Shown piece by piece: positions 9,564 through 17,326 of a stretch of 34,784 nucleotides of DNA; positions within the stretch are counted from its first letter, which is position 1, and each line of letters begins with the position of its first letter. Origin of the DNA: Mycobacterium sp. shizuoka-1. Its GTDB lineage: Bacteria; Actinomycetota; Actinomycetes; Mycobacteriales; Mycobacteriaceae. The stretch is taken from contig NZ_BEWG01000040.1 in NCBI RefSeq assembly GCF_002723835.1, forward strand, positions 37,512 through 72,295. The letters are read 5' to 3'. The translations under genes were made by a program, and so were the position numbers. The notes beneath the pieces were generated by a model. That model saw only the letters and a program-made list of their open reading frames with translations, was not told where the DNA came from and ran no database searches.

Positions 9564-10835
9564 ATGCCGTTAGCTGACGGCCAGGTTGTTGCTGGTTACA
9601 CCATCCTGCGGACGCTGGGGGCCGGAGGTATGGGTGAGGTTTACCTCGTCGCGCATCCCCGGCTGCCCCGCCAGGACGCGCTCAAGGTACTCGGATCGTC
9701 GGTCAGCTCGGACGAGGAGTACCGGCAGCGCTTCATCCTCGAGGCCGACATGGTGGCCACGTTGTCGAACCCGCACATCGTGACGATTTACGACCGCGGT
9801 GAGTTCGAGGACAAGCTGTGGATCGCGATGGAGTACGTCGACGGCACCGACGCCTCCCGTCTGCTCGCCGATCGTTATCCCTACGGCATGCCGCCCGACG
9901 AGGTCGTGCGCATCATCACCGGGATCGCCGAGGCGCTCGACTATGCGCACGGCCACGGACTGCTACACCGCGACGTCAAGCCGGCGAACATCCTGCTAGG
10001 GGTGCCCGGCAGCGGCGACCAGCGAGTCATGCTGGCCGACTTCGGCATCGCCCGCTGGATGGGCCAGGCGAGCCAGCTCACCGGCACGAACATGACGGTC
10101 GGCACGGTCGCCTACTCCGCGCCGGAGCAGCTCAAGGGTGAGGACATCGACGGGCACGCCGACCAGTACGCACTGGCCGCGACCGCCTATCACCTGCTGA
10201 CCGGTATGCCGCCGTTCACCCATACCAATCCGGCGATCGTGATCAGCCAGTGCCTCAGTTCCGAGCCACCGGCGATCGGCGCCAAGCGACCCGAATTGGC
10301 TTGTCTGAGTCCGGTTTTCGCCAAAGCGCTGGCCAAGGATCCCGGCTGGCGCTACAAGCGGTGCGTCGACTTCGCCCGCGCGTTGGAGCGAGGCCTGGGC
10401 ACCGCCGCCGAGGAACACCACGCCACGGATGTGACCAGCCAAGCGCTCCCGGCGGTCGCCGGTCGGGCCGCGAAGCGTGCCCGCCATGCCAAGCCGGAGC
10501 AGAACCGGTCGCGCCGCCGGCTGCTGATCCCGGCGATCCTGGGCGTGGCGATCGTGGTCGCCGGTGCGGCAGCGGGCCTTTCGCTGATGTTCGGCCATCG
10601 CGATGTGAACACCACCGCGACCACCCAGGCCCCGCGGACGGCCGCGCCGCCGCCCGCGGTCTCCGGACGGATGGACCTGCCGGTCGTCGTGATCGGCGCG
10701 AACTGCGCGGTGATGGGTGCCGCCGCGGTCAGCGAGAAGGGCGCGCCGGCCTACTGTGCGCACGCCACCCCGGGTGGCGCGGCCACCGTGTGGTCGCTGC
10801 AGCCGGAGAAGCTGCTCAGCACCGGTTCGGGCTGA
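9564..10835 (+). CDS. PknF-like transmembrane Ser/Thr protein kinase
   Basis: Eukaryotic-type Ser/Thr kinase, 423 aa. The N-terminal kinase domain (about 12-275) has the Gly loop GAGGMGEVY, ATP-binding Lys41, catalytic Asp137 in HRDVKPANIL, DFG Asp159 and the VGTVAYSAPEQL activation segment, so it should be active. A basic, Ala-rich juxtamembrane stretch is followed by one membrane helix (about 320-342). The short extracytoplasmic tail carries two cysteines in a NCAVMG...AYCAH pattern. The N-terminus (MPLADG, HPRLPRQDALKVL) closely resembles M. tuberculosis PknF as I recall it. The tail is about 50 residues shorter than in PknF, so this is a relative rather than a certain orthologue. It follows the RDD gene by nine bases. 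Confidence 0.92.
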   Translation: MPLADGQVVAGYTILRTLGAGGMGEVYLVAHPRLPRQDALKVLGSSVSSDEEYRQRFILEADMVATLSNPHIVTIYDRGEFEDKLWIAMEYVDGTDASRLLADRYPYGMPPDEVVRIITGIAEALDYAHGHGLLHRDVKPANILLGVPGSGDQRVMLADFGIARWMGQASQLTGTNMTVGTVAYSAPEQLKGEDIDGHADQYALAATAYHLLTGMPPFTHTNPAIVISQCLSSEPPAIGAKRPELACLSPVFAKALAKDPGWRYKRCVDFARALERGLGTAAEEHHATDVTSQALPAVAGRAAKRARHAKPEQNRSRRRLLIPAILGVAIVVAGAAAGLSLMFGHRDVNTTATTQAPRTAAPPPAVSGRMDLPVVVIGANCAVMGAAAVSEKGAPAYCAHATPGGAATVWSLQPEKLLSTGSG

Positions 10836-10854
10836 CCGCGCCGCAGGGCAGTGG

Positions 10855-11217
10855 TTACAGCGGGATCCACTGGCCCAGGAACCAGAATCCCCAGCCCGCC
10901 CCGTTGCCGGCCGGCATCGGCTGCACCGACTGACCGTTCCAGTTGAACGGCTGATGGTCCTGGCGCCCCTGGTCGATACCGCGCTGCTGCCAGTTGACCG
11001 GCCCGTTGTTGGGGCCGTTGTTCGGCCCATTGTTCGGCCCATTGTCGGGACCGTTTCCTGGCCCGTTGTTCGGGCCGTTGTTGCACCAGCCGTTGTTCGG
11101 GCCGCCGCACGGCTGGCCGGGGTCGGCGTTCGCGGTACCGATTCCCAGGCCGAATATTCCGGCGGCGCCGATGCCGGCGGTTGCGGTGGTGGCGAACACC
11201 AGACGTTTGAGGTTCAT
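10855..11217 (-). CDS. Secreted Asn-Gly-Pro repeat protein
   Basis: A 120-residue exported protein. The N-terminus is a Sec signal peptide (MNLKRLVF, then an Ala/Gly-rich hydrophobic core) with a likely cleavage at TANA-DPG. The mature part has two cysteines (GQPCGG, GWCNNG) and about seven tandem NGP/NGPNNGP units. It ends in an aromatic segment (GWGFWFLGQWIPL). The ATG at 11217 was preferred over the one at 11223: GGAG at 11224-11227 stands six bases before the former and abuts the latter. Similar small DPG-starting secreted proteins occur in mycobacteria without known function. It converges on the kinase gene with a 19-base gap. Confidence 0.8.
   Translation of the reverse strand: MNLKRLVFATTATAGIGAAGIFGLGIGTANADPGQPCGGPNNGWCNNGPNNGPGNGPDNGPNNGPNNGPNNGPVNWQQRGIDQGRQDHQPFNWNGQSVQPMPAGNGAGWGFWFLGQWIPL
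10999..11100 (-). repeat. 12-bp-periodic repeats encoding NGPNNGP units
   Basis: On the plus strand the motif GTTGTTCGGCCC and close variants recur about every 12 bases, encoding Asn-Asn-Gly-Pro on the minus strand. It lies inside the secreted-protein gene. Such in-frame repeats can expand or contract by slippage without breaking the frame. Confidence 0.7.
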
Positions 11218-11447
11218 CGTCATCTCCGTTTTGTTGCGCGGTTGTTCTTACATCGAAGACGCTATGGAGCCCGCATTGGTGCGAGCTGTGACGCGGATCA
11301 GCGCGGCCTGGGTGAGTGATAACGTATCGAAAACAGCTGTATATCAGTGACTTTGCTGATCCTCAGCGGGCCCGGAGGGTATTGACAGCGGACCGTACGA
11401 CGGCCGGCGTTGTGGCGCAGCGGCTTTCCGCGCGTCAATAACTGACC
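11218..11447. other. Divergent intergenic region
   Basis: About 230 bases between the divergent NGP-repeat gene (-) and the lipoprotein gene (+). It is noticeably richer in A+T than its surroundings near 11315-11360. A perfect TTGACA lies at 11382-11387 on the plus strand, but no matching TANNNT stands 16-18 bases downstream. On the minus strand, TANNNT-type hexamers (TACGTT, TAGCGT) lie upstream of the NGP gene. No single promoter can be assigned, and no RNA gene or terminator is evident. Confidence 0.4.
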
Positions 11448-11801
11448 ATGATGTGCGTGAACACTCGCAATGGCATGCTGCTGGCCTCGATGTCCGCGCT
11501 GGTGGTACTGGCTGCGGTGGCGTGCGGCTCCACCGGTGCCGCCGGGCCGACCACCGTCACCGTCACCTCGACGCCGGCCACGGCGACCAGCCAGGTCGCC
11601 CATCATGAGCAGTCACAACGCACGATCGTCGAGACCCAGGCGCCACAGACGGTCGTCCAGACTCAAGATCCGCAGACGGTCACCAATACCGAAACGGCAA
11701 CGCAGACCGAAACATCCGTTGCGACCTCGGTGCAGACGTCAACGCAGACGGTCACGGTGGCGCCGTCCCATCAGTTCGGCGGCGGATTCGGCAATCACTA
11801 G
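11448..11801 (+). CDS. Putative Thr/Gln-rich lipoprotein
   Basis: A 117-residue exported protein. A hydrophobic signal (MLLASMSALVVL) ends in AAVAC-GS, a lipobox-like site with the lipidated Cys26. The -3 residue is Ala rather than the usual Leu, so the lipobox is imperfect. The rest is low-complexity Thr/Val/Gln/Ser: TVTVTSTP, then QTVVQTQDPQTV and related TQT/TET units, and a Gly/His end. That is typical of extended, O-mannosylation-prone cell-wall stalks. No enzymatic domain is seen. The start could be 11448, 11451 or GTG 11457; no strong ribosome site decides. The stop lies 9 bases from the convergent permease stop. Confidence 0.7.
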   Translation: MMCVNTRNGMLLASMSALVVLAAVACGSTGAAGPTTVTVTSTPATATSQVAHHEQSQRTIVETQAPQTVVQTQDPQTVTNTETATQTETSVATSVQTSTQTVTVAPSHQFGGGFGNH

Positions 11802-11810
11802 ACCCAACCG

Positions 11811-13310
11811 CTAGGTGCGCTCCTTGGGCAAGGTCTCACCGCGGAAGAAGGCCGGCGCCTTGAGGTTCCAGACGATCATCAACACAACTCCGAAGGCCAG
11901 GCTGAGCACGCCGACGACGAATGCGGTACCGATGCCCAGGATCGAACCTTCCGAACCGCTGTCCGGGCTGGCCATCAGGTACGCCTCGACGATGCCCACC
12001 GGGATCAGGATCGCAGCGCCGATACCGGGCAGAATCACCTGCCCCATCGCGGTACGCCATGACCGAAAAGCGGTGCGCCAGAAGTACACCACCGACGAAA
12101 TCGCCACCACCACGTAGTAGGTCATGATCGCGATCCCGACACTGTAGACCGAATCGGCGACCACGCTGTCGCTGATCACGTCGAGCGCGCAATAGATCAC
12201 CAGGCTGGTCAGGCCGATCACCCAGGTGGCGTACTTGGGGGTCGAGCTCGCCTCGCTCACCGATGCGAACCGATCCGGGATCGCCTTGTAGGTGGCCATC
12301 GACAACAGCCCGCGGGCGGTGGGCATCACGGTGGACATCGTCGCCGAGAACGCAGACAGTCCCACCACCAGCGCCGCGATCATCGCGCCGCGCTCGCCGA
12401 TCGACTGGGTGGCCAGTGTGGTGAACACGTCGTCGACGTTGGCTTCGTTCGTCAGACTCGTCGGGCTGTCGGGATCGATGCCCGCGAACGCCAGTGCCGC
12501 GACGCTGAAGATCACGTAGGTGGCGACGGTGATCAGAATCGCGGTCACGCCGCTTCGTCCCGCTTGCGCCGACGTTCCGGACGTCTCCTCGGACATGGCC
12601 AGCGATGCGTCGAAGCCCCAGAAGATGAAGATCGCCACCAGGAATCCCCCGAGCAGCCCGCTGAAGTCCTTGATGGCGAACGGGTTGAACCATTCCCACG
12701 AGAACGACTCGGCGGTCGGACTGTGCTGGCCGCGGACGATGGCGACCACCATGATGATCGCGAACAGCAGCAGGCCGCCGTACTGGACGATCGTGAGGAT
12801 CAGCGTCGTGCGGGAGGACTCTTCGGCACCGCGGGCGACCAACCAGGTCGTCAGCAGGATGAAGGCGGTGGCCACCGGAATGTCGAACCACACCGGGGAC
12901 TCATCCATCCCCAGCCACACCGCGGTGGCGTTGGTCAGGATGCCGGCCGCGCCGACACCGGCCAGGATGGAGGACAGCACGAGCGCGAAGCCCCCCATCC
13001 AGCCGACGTGCGGCGTGATCGCCTTGGAACCCCACGTGAACACCGTCCCGGCGTCGGGGGCGGCGTCGGTGAGGTGCTTGTAGGCCAGCGCGACGAAATA
13101 CATCGGGATGACCGCGAGGATGAAGACGATCGGCAACTGGTAGCCGGATTCCTCGGCACCGTGGCCGAGCGCCCCGGTCAGCGAGTAGGCGGGCGCGGTG
13201 GCCGCCAGACCGATCGCGACCGCCCCGACGAGGGACACCGACCCTTTCTTGAGCCCCTTCGACCTCAGGCCGTGCATCAGGGGGTCGATGGTCACCGCGT
13301 CGTCAGCCAT
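11811..13310 (-). CDS. APC superfamily amino-acid permease
   Basis: A 499-residue polytopic inner-membrane transporter with about 12 hydrophobic segments. The first conserved segment (SLVGAVAIGLAATAPAYSL) is the helix-1 signature of the amino acid-polyamine-organocation superfamily, where the unwound Gly-rich stretch binds substrate. YVVVAISSVVYFWR near helix 11 and a cytosolic C-terminus (RGETLPKERT) complete it. It probably imports an amino acid or amine by proton symport; the substrate cannot be inferred. No Shine-Dalgarno precedes the ATG at 13310. The hexamer CACAAT six bases upstream is a one-mismatch -10 that would make it leaderless. Confidence 0.88.
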   Translation of the reverse strand: MADDAVTIDPLMHGLRSKGLKKGSVSLVGAVAIGLAATAPAYSLTGALGHGAEESGYQLPIVFILAVIPMYFVALAYKHLTDAAPDAGTVFTWGSKAITPHVGWMGGFALVLSSILAGVGAAGILTNATAVWLGMDESPVWFDIPVATAFILLTTWLVARGAEESSRTTLILTIVQYGGLLLFAIIMVVAIVRGQHSPTAESFSWEWFNPFAIKDFSGLLGGFLVAIFIFWGFDASLAMSEETSGTSAQAGRSGVTAILITVATYVIFSVAALAFAGIDPDSPTSLTNEANVDDVFTTLATQSIGERGAMIAALVVGLSAFSATMSTVMPTARGLLSMATYKAIPDRFASVSEASSTPKYATWVIGLTSLVIYCALDVISDSVVADSVYSVGIAIMTYYVVVAISSVVYFWRTAFRSWRTAMGQVILPGIGAAILIPVGIVEAYLMASPDSGSEGSILGIGTAFVVGVLSLAFGVVLMIVWNLKAPAFFRGETLPKERT

Positions 13311-13367
13311 CAGCGGATTGTGCCATCGGCCCGGGCGGCGTGTGCCGCGATCCGGGCCACCGCCTGG

Positions 13368-14030
13368 TCAGTGCCGTGCGGCCCCGGCGGCGGCCGACTT
13401 ACGGGAGTGCCCGACACCGGCCCGCACCGTGGTGGGACTGTGCTGCGGCGCAGCAGCTTTGGTGGCCTTCGGTTTCGTCGGTTTCGAGTCCGGCCGGTTC
13501 GATCGTGCGCCGGGGAATGCCGCGCCGCCCGACGTCGGTGCGGCGGCTTTTCGGCCGGCGGCCGGCGCCGCTTGCGCGCGCAGACCGGACACCCAGCTCT
13601 TCACGGCGGCCGCGACGGACAACACCGCCCCGATGGGGGCGCCGACAATGGCGCCGACGATGGCGATCACGGGGACGATCGGCATGAGTGCCGGTCCGAT
13701 CACCGGAATCCGCCCGATCACGTTGAGAGCCACAACGCCGCTCACGAAGAACCCGGCGACCACACCGGCGCCGAGGCCGGCGAACACCGGTGTCAACGGG
13801 TTGCCGACGTTGACGCCGTTGGCCGATGCCGCGGCGGTGGGCTGGCCCGGGCTGGGGGCGGGCTCCAGCACCGTGGGTGAGACGGCCAGGTGCACGGCCT
13901 CGGTGGAGACCCGGGGCACCAAGGGTGCTGCGGGCTGCTGCGACGGCACGAGCGTGGTGGTGGCCACCACGACGGCACAGGCCGCCGCGGCCACGGCGCC
14001 GGCCACCGGCCGGCCGATGATGTGGTCCAT
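13368..14030 (-). CDS. Ala-rich exported/membrane protein with basic C-terminal tail
   Basis: A 220-residue protein of unknown function. It starts with a signal-like hydrophobic stretch (GAVAAAACAVVVATTTL), followed by a Pro/Ser/Thr-rich segment. A long hydrophobic core (about 85-150, rich in GAGVVAGFF, IPVIGPALMPIVPVIAIVGAIVG) could form two membrane helices. The last 60 residues are an Ala/Lys/Pro/Arg-rich basic tail. The ATG at 14030 is set by GGGGGG five bases upstream; the frame stays open to 14153, overlapping the end of embB. It lies 89 bases downstream of embB on the same strand, so read-through from embAB is possible. Its plan resembles the 20878 protein. Confidence 0.7.
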   Translation of the reverse strand: MDHIIGRPVAGAVAAAACAVVVATTTLVPSQQPAAPLVPRVSTEAVHLAVSPTVLEPAPSPGQPTAAASANGVNVGNPLTPVFAGLGAGVVAGFFVSGVVALNVIGRIPVIGPALMPIVPVIAIVGAIVGAPIGAVLSVAAAVKSWVSGLRAQAAPAAGRKAAAPTSGGAAFPGARSNRPDSKPTKPKATKAAAPQHSPTTVRAGVGHSRKSAAAGAARH

Positions 14031-14119
14031 GATTCCCCCCGGTGAAGTTGCTGCTGCTTTCACGCTGACAGCAATCACGCGCAGGGACCTCAGTATTGGG
14101 CTACTGCAGTCCAGTCGGG

Positions 14120-17100
14120 CTACGGCTTGATTCTGATCGGCCCAGGCTTCCACAAACCGCTGCGAGTGGCCGTGCCCAGTTCGATCTGCGCGGGCTGGGC
14201 GTCGACGACCGTCTCGAACTGGCGCAGTGAACCCCAGTCGCGGCCCCAGTCATGCGACAGGTAGGTCGCCATCACATGGGCACGCAACAACAGGTCGGTG
14301 ATCCCGAGCAGACCGCCGTTGCGGCCGTCCTCCCAGGTGTCGGTGTCCTGCTTCTTGGCCGTGTAGTCCGGGGTGATCCGGAACTTGGGCACCTCGGTGA
14401 CACCGTTGGCGTGCAGCATCGGCTGCTGGCACGGGAAGGCCAGGCCCACCGCCCAGTCCATCAGCACCGGCTGGGTGCTGCCGACGAACTCCTGGACCGA
14501 CCGCAGTTCGGGCACCCGGGGCGGGGTCACCGCCAGCCAGTCGCCCGGCGTCAGCGACCGGTCGGCGGCCACGATCCGCACCGTGGTGGCGTCAGCGGGG
14601 ATCTCCGAGCGGGCGAAACGCAGGTTGCGCCACGACGGGGCCGGGCCGAGGTCGTAGGGGCTCACCCGGCCGGCGGGCACCGGTGCTCCGTCGGGGCCGG
14701 GCTTGCCGTACTCCAGCTCTACGGTCTGGCCGTCGGTGTAGCCGTTGAGCACGCTGCGCCCGGCGATGGTGCCCGCGGCGGTGACGACGACCAGGGGGTG
14801 GCCGGCGTCGTCGGGCGGCAGCTGGTACCACGCCGAGTTCAGCGTGGCGTCCTGCTGCGGGCCGACGACATAGCTACCCGCCAGCGCCACCCGCGCCGGG
14901 TCCAGCCCGTAGGGCAGCGGCACGGTCGACCCGTTGATGCCCGGGGTGTCGAGCTTGACCGGCTGGTCCCAGTCGTAATCGGTGCCCGGTTGCGGATTGG
15001 TCATCCGAATCGCTTCGGCGACAATGTGTTCCGGCACCCCGTTGGGGGTGAACCCGACGGGGGCGGCCCCGCCCAGCGGTCCGAGCGGGCCGTAATCCCC
15101 GGGCAGCGGGGTCAGGAAGCCGGCGTTGGCGTCCGGCTCGACCAGCACGTCGTCGGCCAGCCCGCAGCCGCCGGAGAACGAGCGCAGATTGGCCCAGGCG
15201 TTGGAATAGGTCGGGTATTGGCGCACCACACCGGCGGCCATCGAGCCGACGAACACGAGCACCATGAAGCCGGCGGCCAGCGGAATCGGCGCGGCGGTGA
15301 CGGCCCGCGCCAGCCGGCCTTCGCCGTGGTCGCGGGAGTTGAAGTGCAGCCACACCGTGTAGACCGCCGACAGCGCGAACAGGGCGAAGAAGAGTGTGCT
15401 GACCGTGATTCCGGCGATCCGCGGCATCGCGTTGTTGAACGGGACCCCGTAGCTCGACACGTACCACCACCCGTTGGTGGTCGCGAAACACAGCGCGAGC
15501 AGGAAGAACACCGCCGTCACGACCGTCATCCGGTTGCGCGACCAGCGCAGCACCGCAGGCGATGCCAGCACGGTGGCCAGCGCCGCCATCGCCGCACCTA
15601 CCGCAGCGAACAGTCCGAAGTGGTGCACCCACTTGGTGGGGGTGAACATCAGGAAGAACATCGTCGCGAAGATGACACCCATCAGCCGCCAGGCCGGCCC
15701 GCGGGCCACGCCGGGAACTCGCCTGCGGCGCAACATGATGAACATCGAGACGAACAGCGACAGCGCGGTGACGAGGAAGCCGAACCTGCGCGACAGCGAG
15801 CCGTCCACCGTCGGCAGGATCAGGTAGTAGTAGCGCAGGTTCTCGGTGTACCAGGCCTGGCTGGGCCCGATGTCGGTGCGAATCCTGGTCGCTTCCAACA
15901 CCGTTGCCAGGGTCTGGTCGGCGAACACGACGGTCAGGATGATGGTGCCGGCCGCCAACAGGGGCAGCACCAGCGGCCAGGTGCCCACCACGGCGCGCCG
16001 GCGCACCAGGATTCGCAGGATCGGGCGGCCGCCGGCGATCAGCGCGGCAACCGCGATCAGACCGGTCGGCTGGATGCCGAGCGTGAACGCGGCGCTGATG
16101 ATGGCGAGCGCGGCCGGGGTCAGCCGGCCCGAGATGATGGCCCGCTCGATCAGGACGTAGGTGATCAGCGCGCCTGTGGCGATCTGCCCTTCGGGGCGCA
16201 GCCCGTTGTTGAACGGCATCCAGGCCGCCATCAGCACCAGCCCGGCCGCCCACAGCGCGGGCCTGCTGGCGATCACGGCCGGTCCGAGTCGGGGCAGCAC
16301 CTCGCGCGACAGCAGCAGCCAGCAGACCAGCGCGCAGATCAAGTCCGGCAACCGCATCCAGATGCTGGCGTCGCTGACGTGGGTCATCAGCGCCAGCACG
16401 TTGTAGAACCAGCCGAACGGGTCTTCGGGGCTGCCGAACCAGCGGAAGTAGTTCGACATATAGCCCGCGTGGTCGGCGACCCGGGCCATCTGCAGGATGT
16501 AGCCGTCGTCGGAGGAGTTGGCGCCCATCACGTGCCACACCAGGAAGCCGGCCACCACCGTCACGTCGACGGCGGTGAACGTGCGCCAGCGCTGCGGAAT
16601 CCAGGAGTGCATGCGGCGACCGTCGAGGCGGTCCAGCCGCCACAGCGCGATCAGCGCGATCACCGTGGCGGTCATGGCCAGCAGCATCGCGGCCAGCTTC
16701 ACCACCGTCGGCTTGGTGGAGAACCGGGTGTCGATCGTGGCCGAGACGCTCAACCCCGGCGGGGCCGGGCCCACCAGGTCGGTGAACACCCCGACGATCG
16801 CCGGTCGCAGGTTGGGGTCGGCGAACCCGCTACGCAGTTCCTTGCCGGTCTCGGGGTCGGTCAGGCCGACGAACGTCGCAAACGTCCCATCGGTGTTCGA
16901 GGTGATCTCGATGCGCGAACATCCCGCCAGCCGGGCTCGCGGCACGCTGGCCACCACCACGTTGCGGTCGGTGATGTCGACGCGCTGCGCGTTCACGTTG
17001 ACGAACAGCGAATTCAGCGCCGCCTCTTTGCCTTTCTGCGGCGCCAGGCCCAGCACCAGGCCGCCGGCCGGGGGCATGGACCGGATCACCTCGCACGGCA

Positions 17101-17326
17101 CGGTCGCGGTCACCGACACCGGCGCCTGCGAGATCAGCGGGGCGGTGACATTGCTCAGCTGGCCGGCCTGCGGCCAGTTCAGCGTCGCGGTGGTCTGCAC
17201 CACCGGCAGTAGCGGGGTCAGCACCGAGAGCACGAATCCGACCAGGCCGGCGACCGCGGCAACCCAGCGGGTGATCGCCACGTCCCGGGCCGCGTCGCGT
17301 GCGTTGGCGGCGAGAGTCTGGGTCAT
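14120..17326 (-). CDS. embB: Arabinosyltransferase EmbB
   Basis: GT-C fold membrane arabinosyltransferase (1068 aa) that, paired with EmbA, transfers arabinofuranose from decaprenyl-phosphoryl-arabinose onto arabinogalactan on the periplasmic side. It is the main ethambutol target. The order is an N-terminal helix and a periplasmic jelly-roll part, about 15 membrane helices, and a C-terminal carbohydrate-binding domain ending in [12 protein letters not shown]. The catalytic loop [13 protein letters not shown] holds Asp273 and Asp274; Asp273 matches M. tuberculosis Asp299. Met280 matches Met306, and the Ile and Leu equivalent to 303/304 are unchanged. Gln279 stands where I recall Gly in M. tuberculosis. 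The ATG overlaps the embA stop (ATGA), so translation is coupled. Confidence 0.97.
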   Translation of the reverse strand: MTQTLAANARDAARDVAITRWVAAVAGLVGFVLSVLTPLLPVVQTTATLNWPQAGQLSNVTAPLISQAPVSVTATVPCEVIRSMPPAGGLVLGLAPQKGKEAALNSLFVNVNAQRVDITDRNVVVASVPRARLAGCSRIEITSNTDGTFATFVGLTDPETGKELRSGFADPNLRPAIVGVFTDLVGPAPPGLSVSATIDTRFSTKPTVVKLAAMLLAMTATVIALIALWRLDRLDGRRMHSWIPQRWRTFTAVDVTVVAGFLVWHVMGANSSDDGYILQMARVADHAGYMSNYFRWFGSPEDPFGWFYNVLALMTHVSDASIWMRLPDLICALVCWLLLSREVLPRLGPAVIASRPALWAAGLVLMAAWMPFNNGLRPEGQIATGALITYVLIERAIISGRLTPAALAIISAAFTLGIQPTGLIAVAALIAGGRPILRILVRRRAVVGTWPLVLPLLAAGTIILTVVFADQTLATVLEATRIRTDIGPSQAWYTENLRYYYLILPTVDGSLSRRFGFLVTALSLFVSMFIMLRRRRVPGVARGPAWRLMGVIFATMFFLMFTPTKWVHHFGLFAAVGAAMAALATVLASPAVLRWSRNRMTVVTAVFFLLALCFATTNGWWYVSSYGVPFNNAMPRIAGITVSTLFFALFALSAVYTVWLHFNSRDHGEGRLARAVTAAPIPLAAGFMVLVFVGSMAAGVVRQYPTYSNAWANLRSFSGGCGLADDVLVEPDANAGFLTPLPGDYGPLGPLGGAAPVGFTPNGVPEHIVAEAIRMTNPQPGTDYDWDQPVKLDTPGINGSTVPLPYGLDPARVALAGSYVVGPQQDATLNSAWYQLPPDDAGHPLVVVTAAGTIAGRSVLNGYTDGQTVELEYGKPGPDGAPVPAGRVSPYDLGPAPSWRNLRFARSEIPADATTVRIVAADRSLTPGDWLAVTPPRVPELRSVQEFVGSTQPVLMDWAVGLAFPCQQPMLHANGVTEVPKFRITPDYTAKKQDTDTWEDGRNGGLLGITDLLLRAHVMATYLSHDWGRDWGSLRQFETVVDAQPAQIELGTATRSGLWKPGPIRIKP

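Noticed and set aside
11382..11387. Perfect TTGACA as a -35 box for the lipoprotein gene
   Set aside because: No TANNNT hexamer lies at a usable distance downstream, so a promoter is not called from the -35 alone.
14252..17212. 986-codon plus-strand open frame across embB, with similar long antisense frames over embA, embC and the oxidoreductase
   Set aside because: These arise from high third-position GC in the real genes. Their composition (Arg/Gly/His/Gln-rich, no domains) and the strong identity of the sense proteins rule them out.
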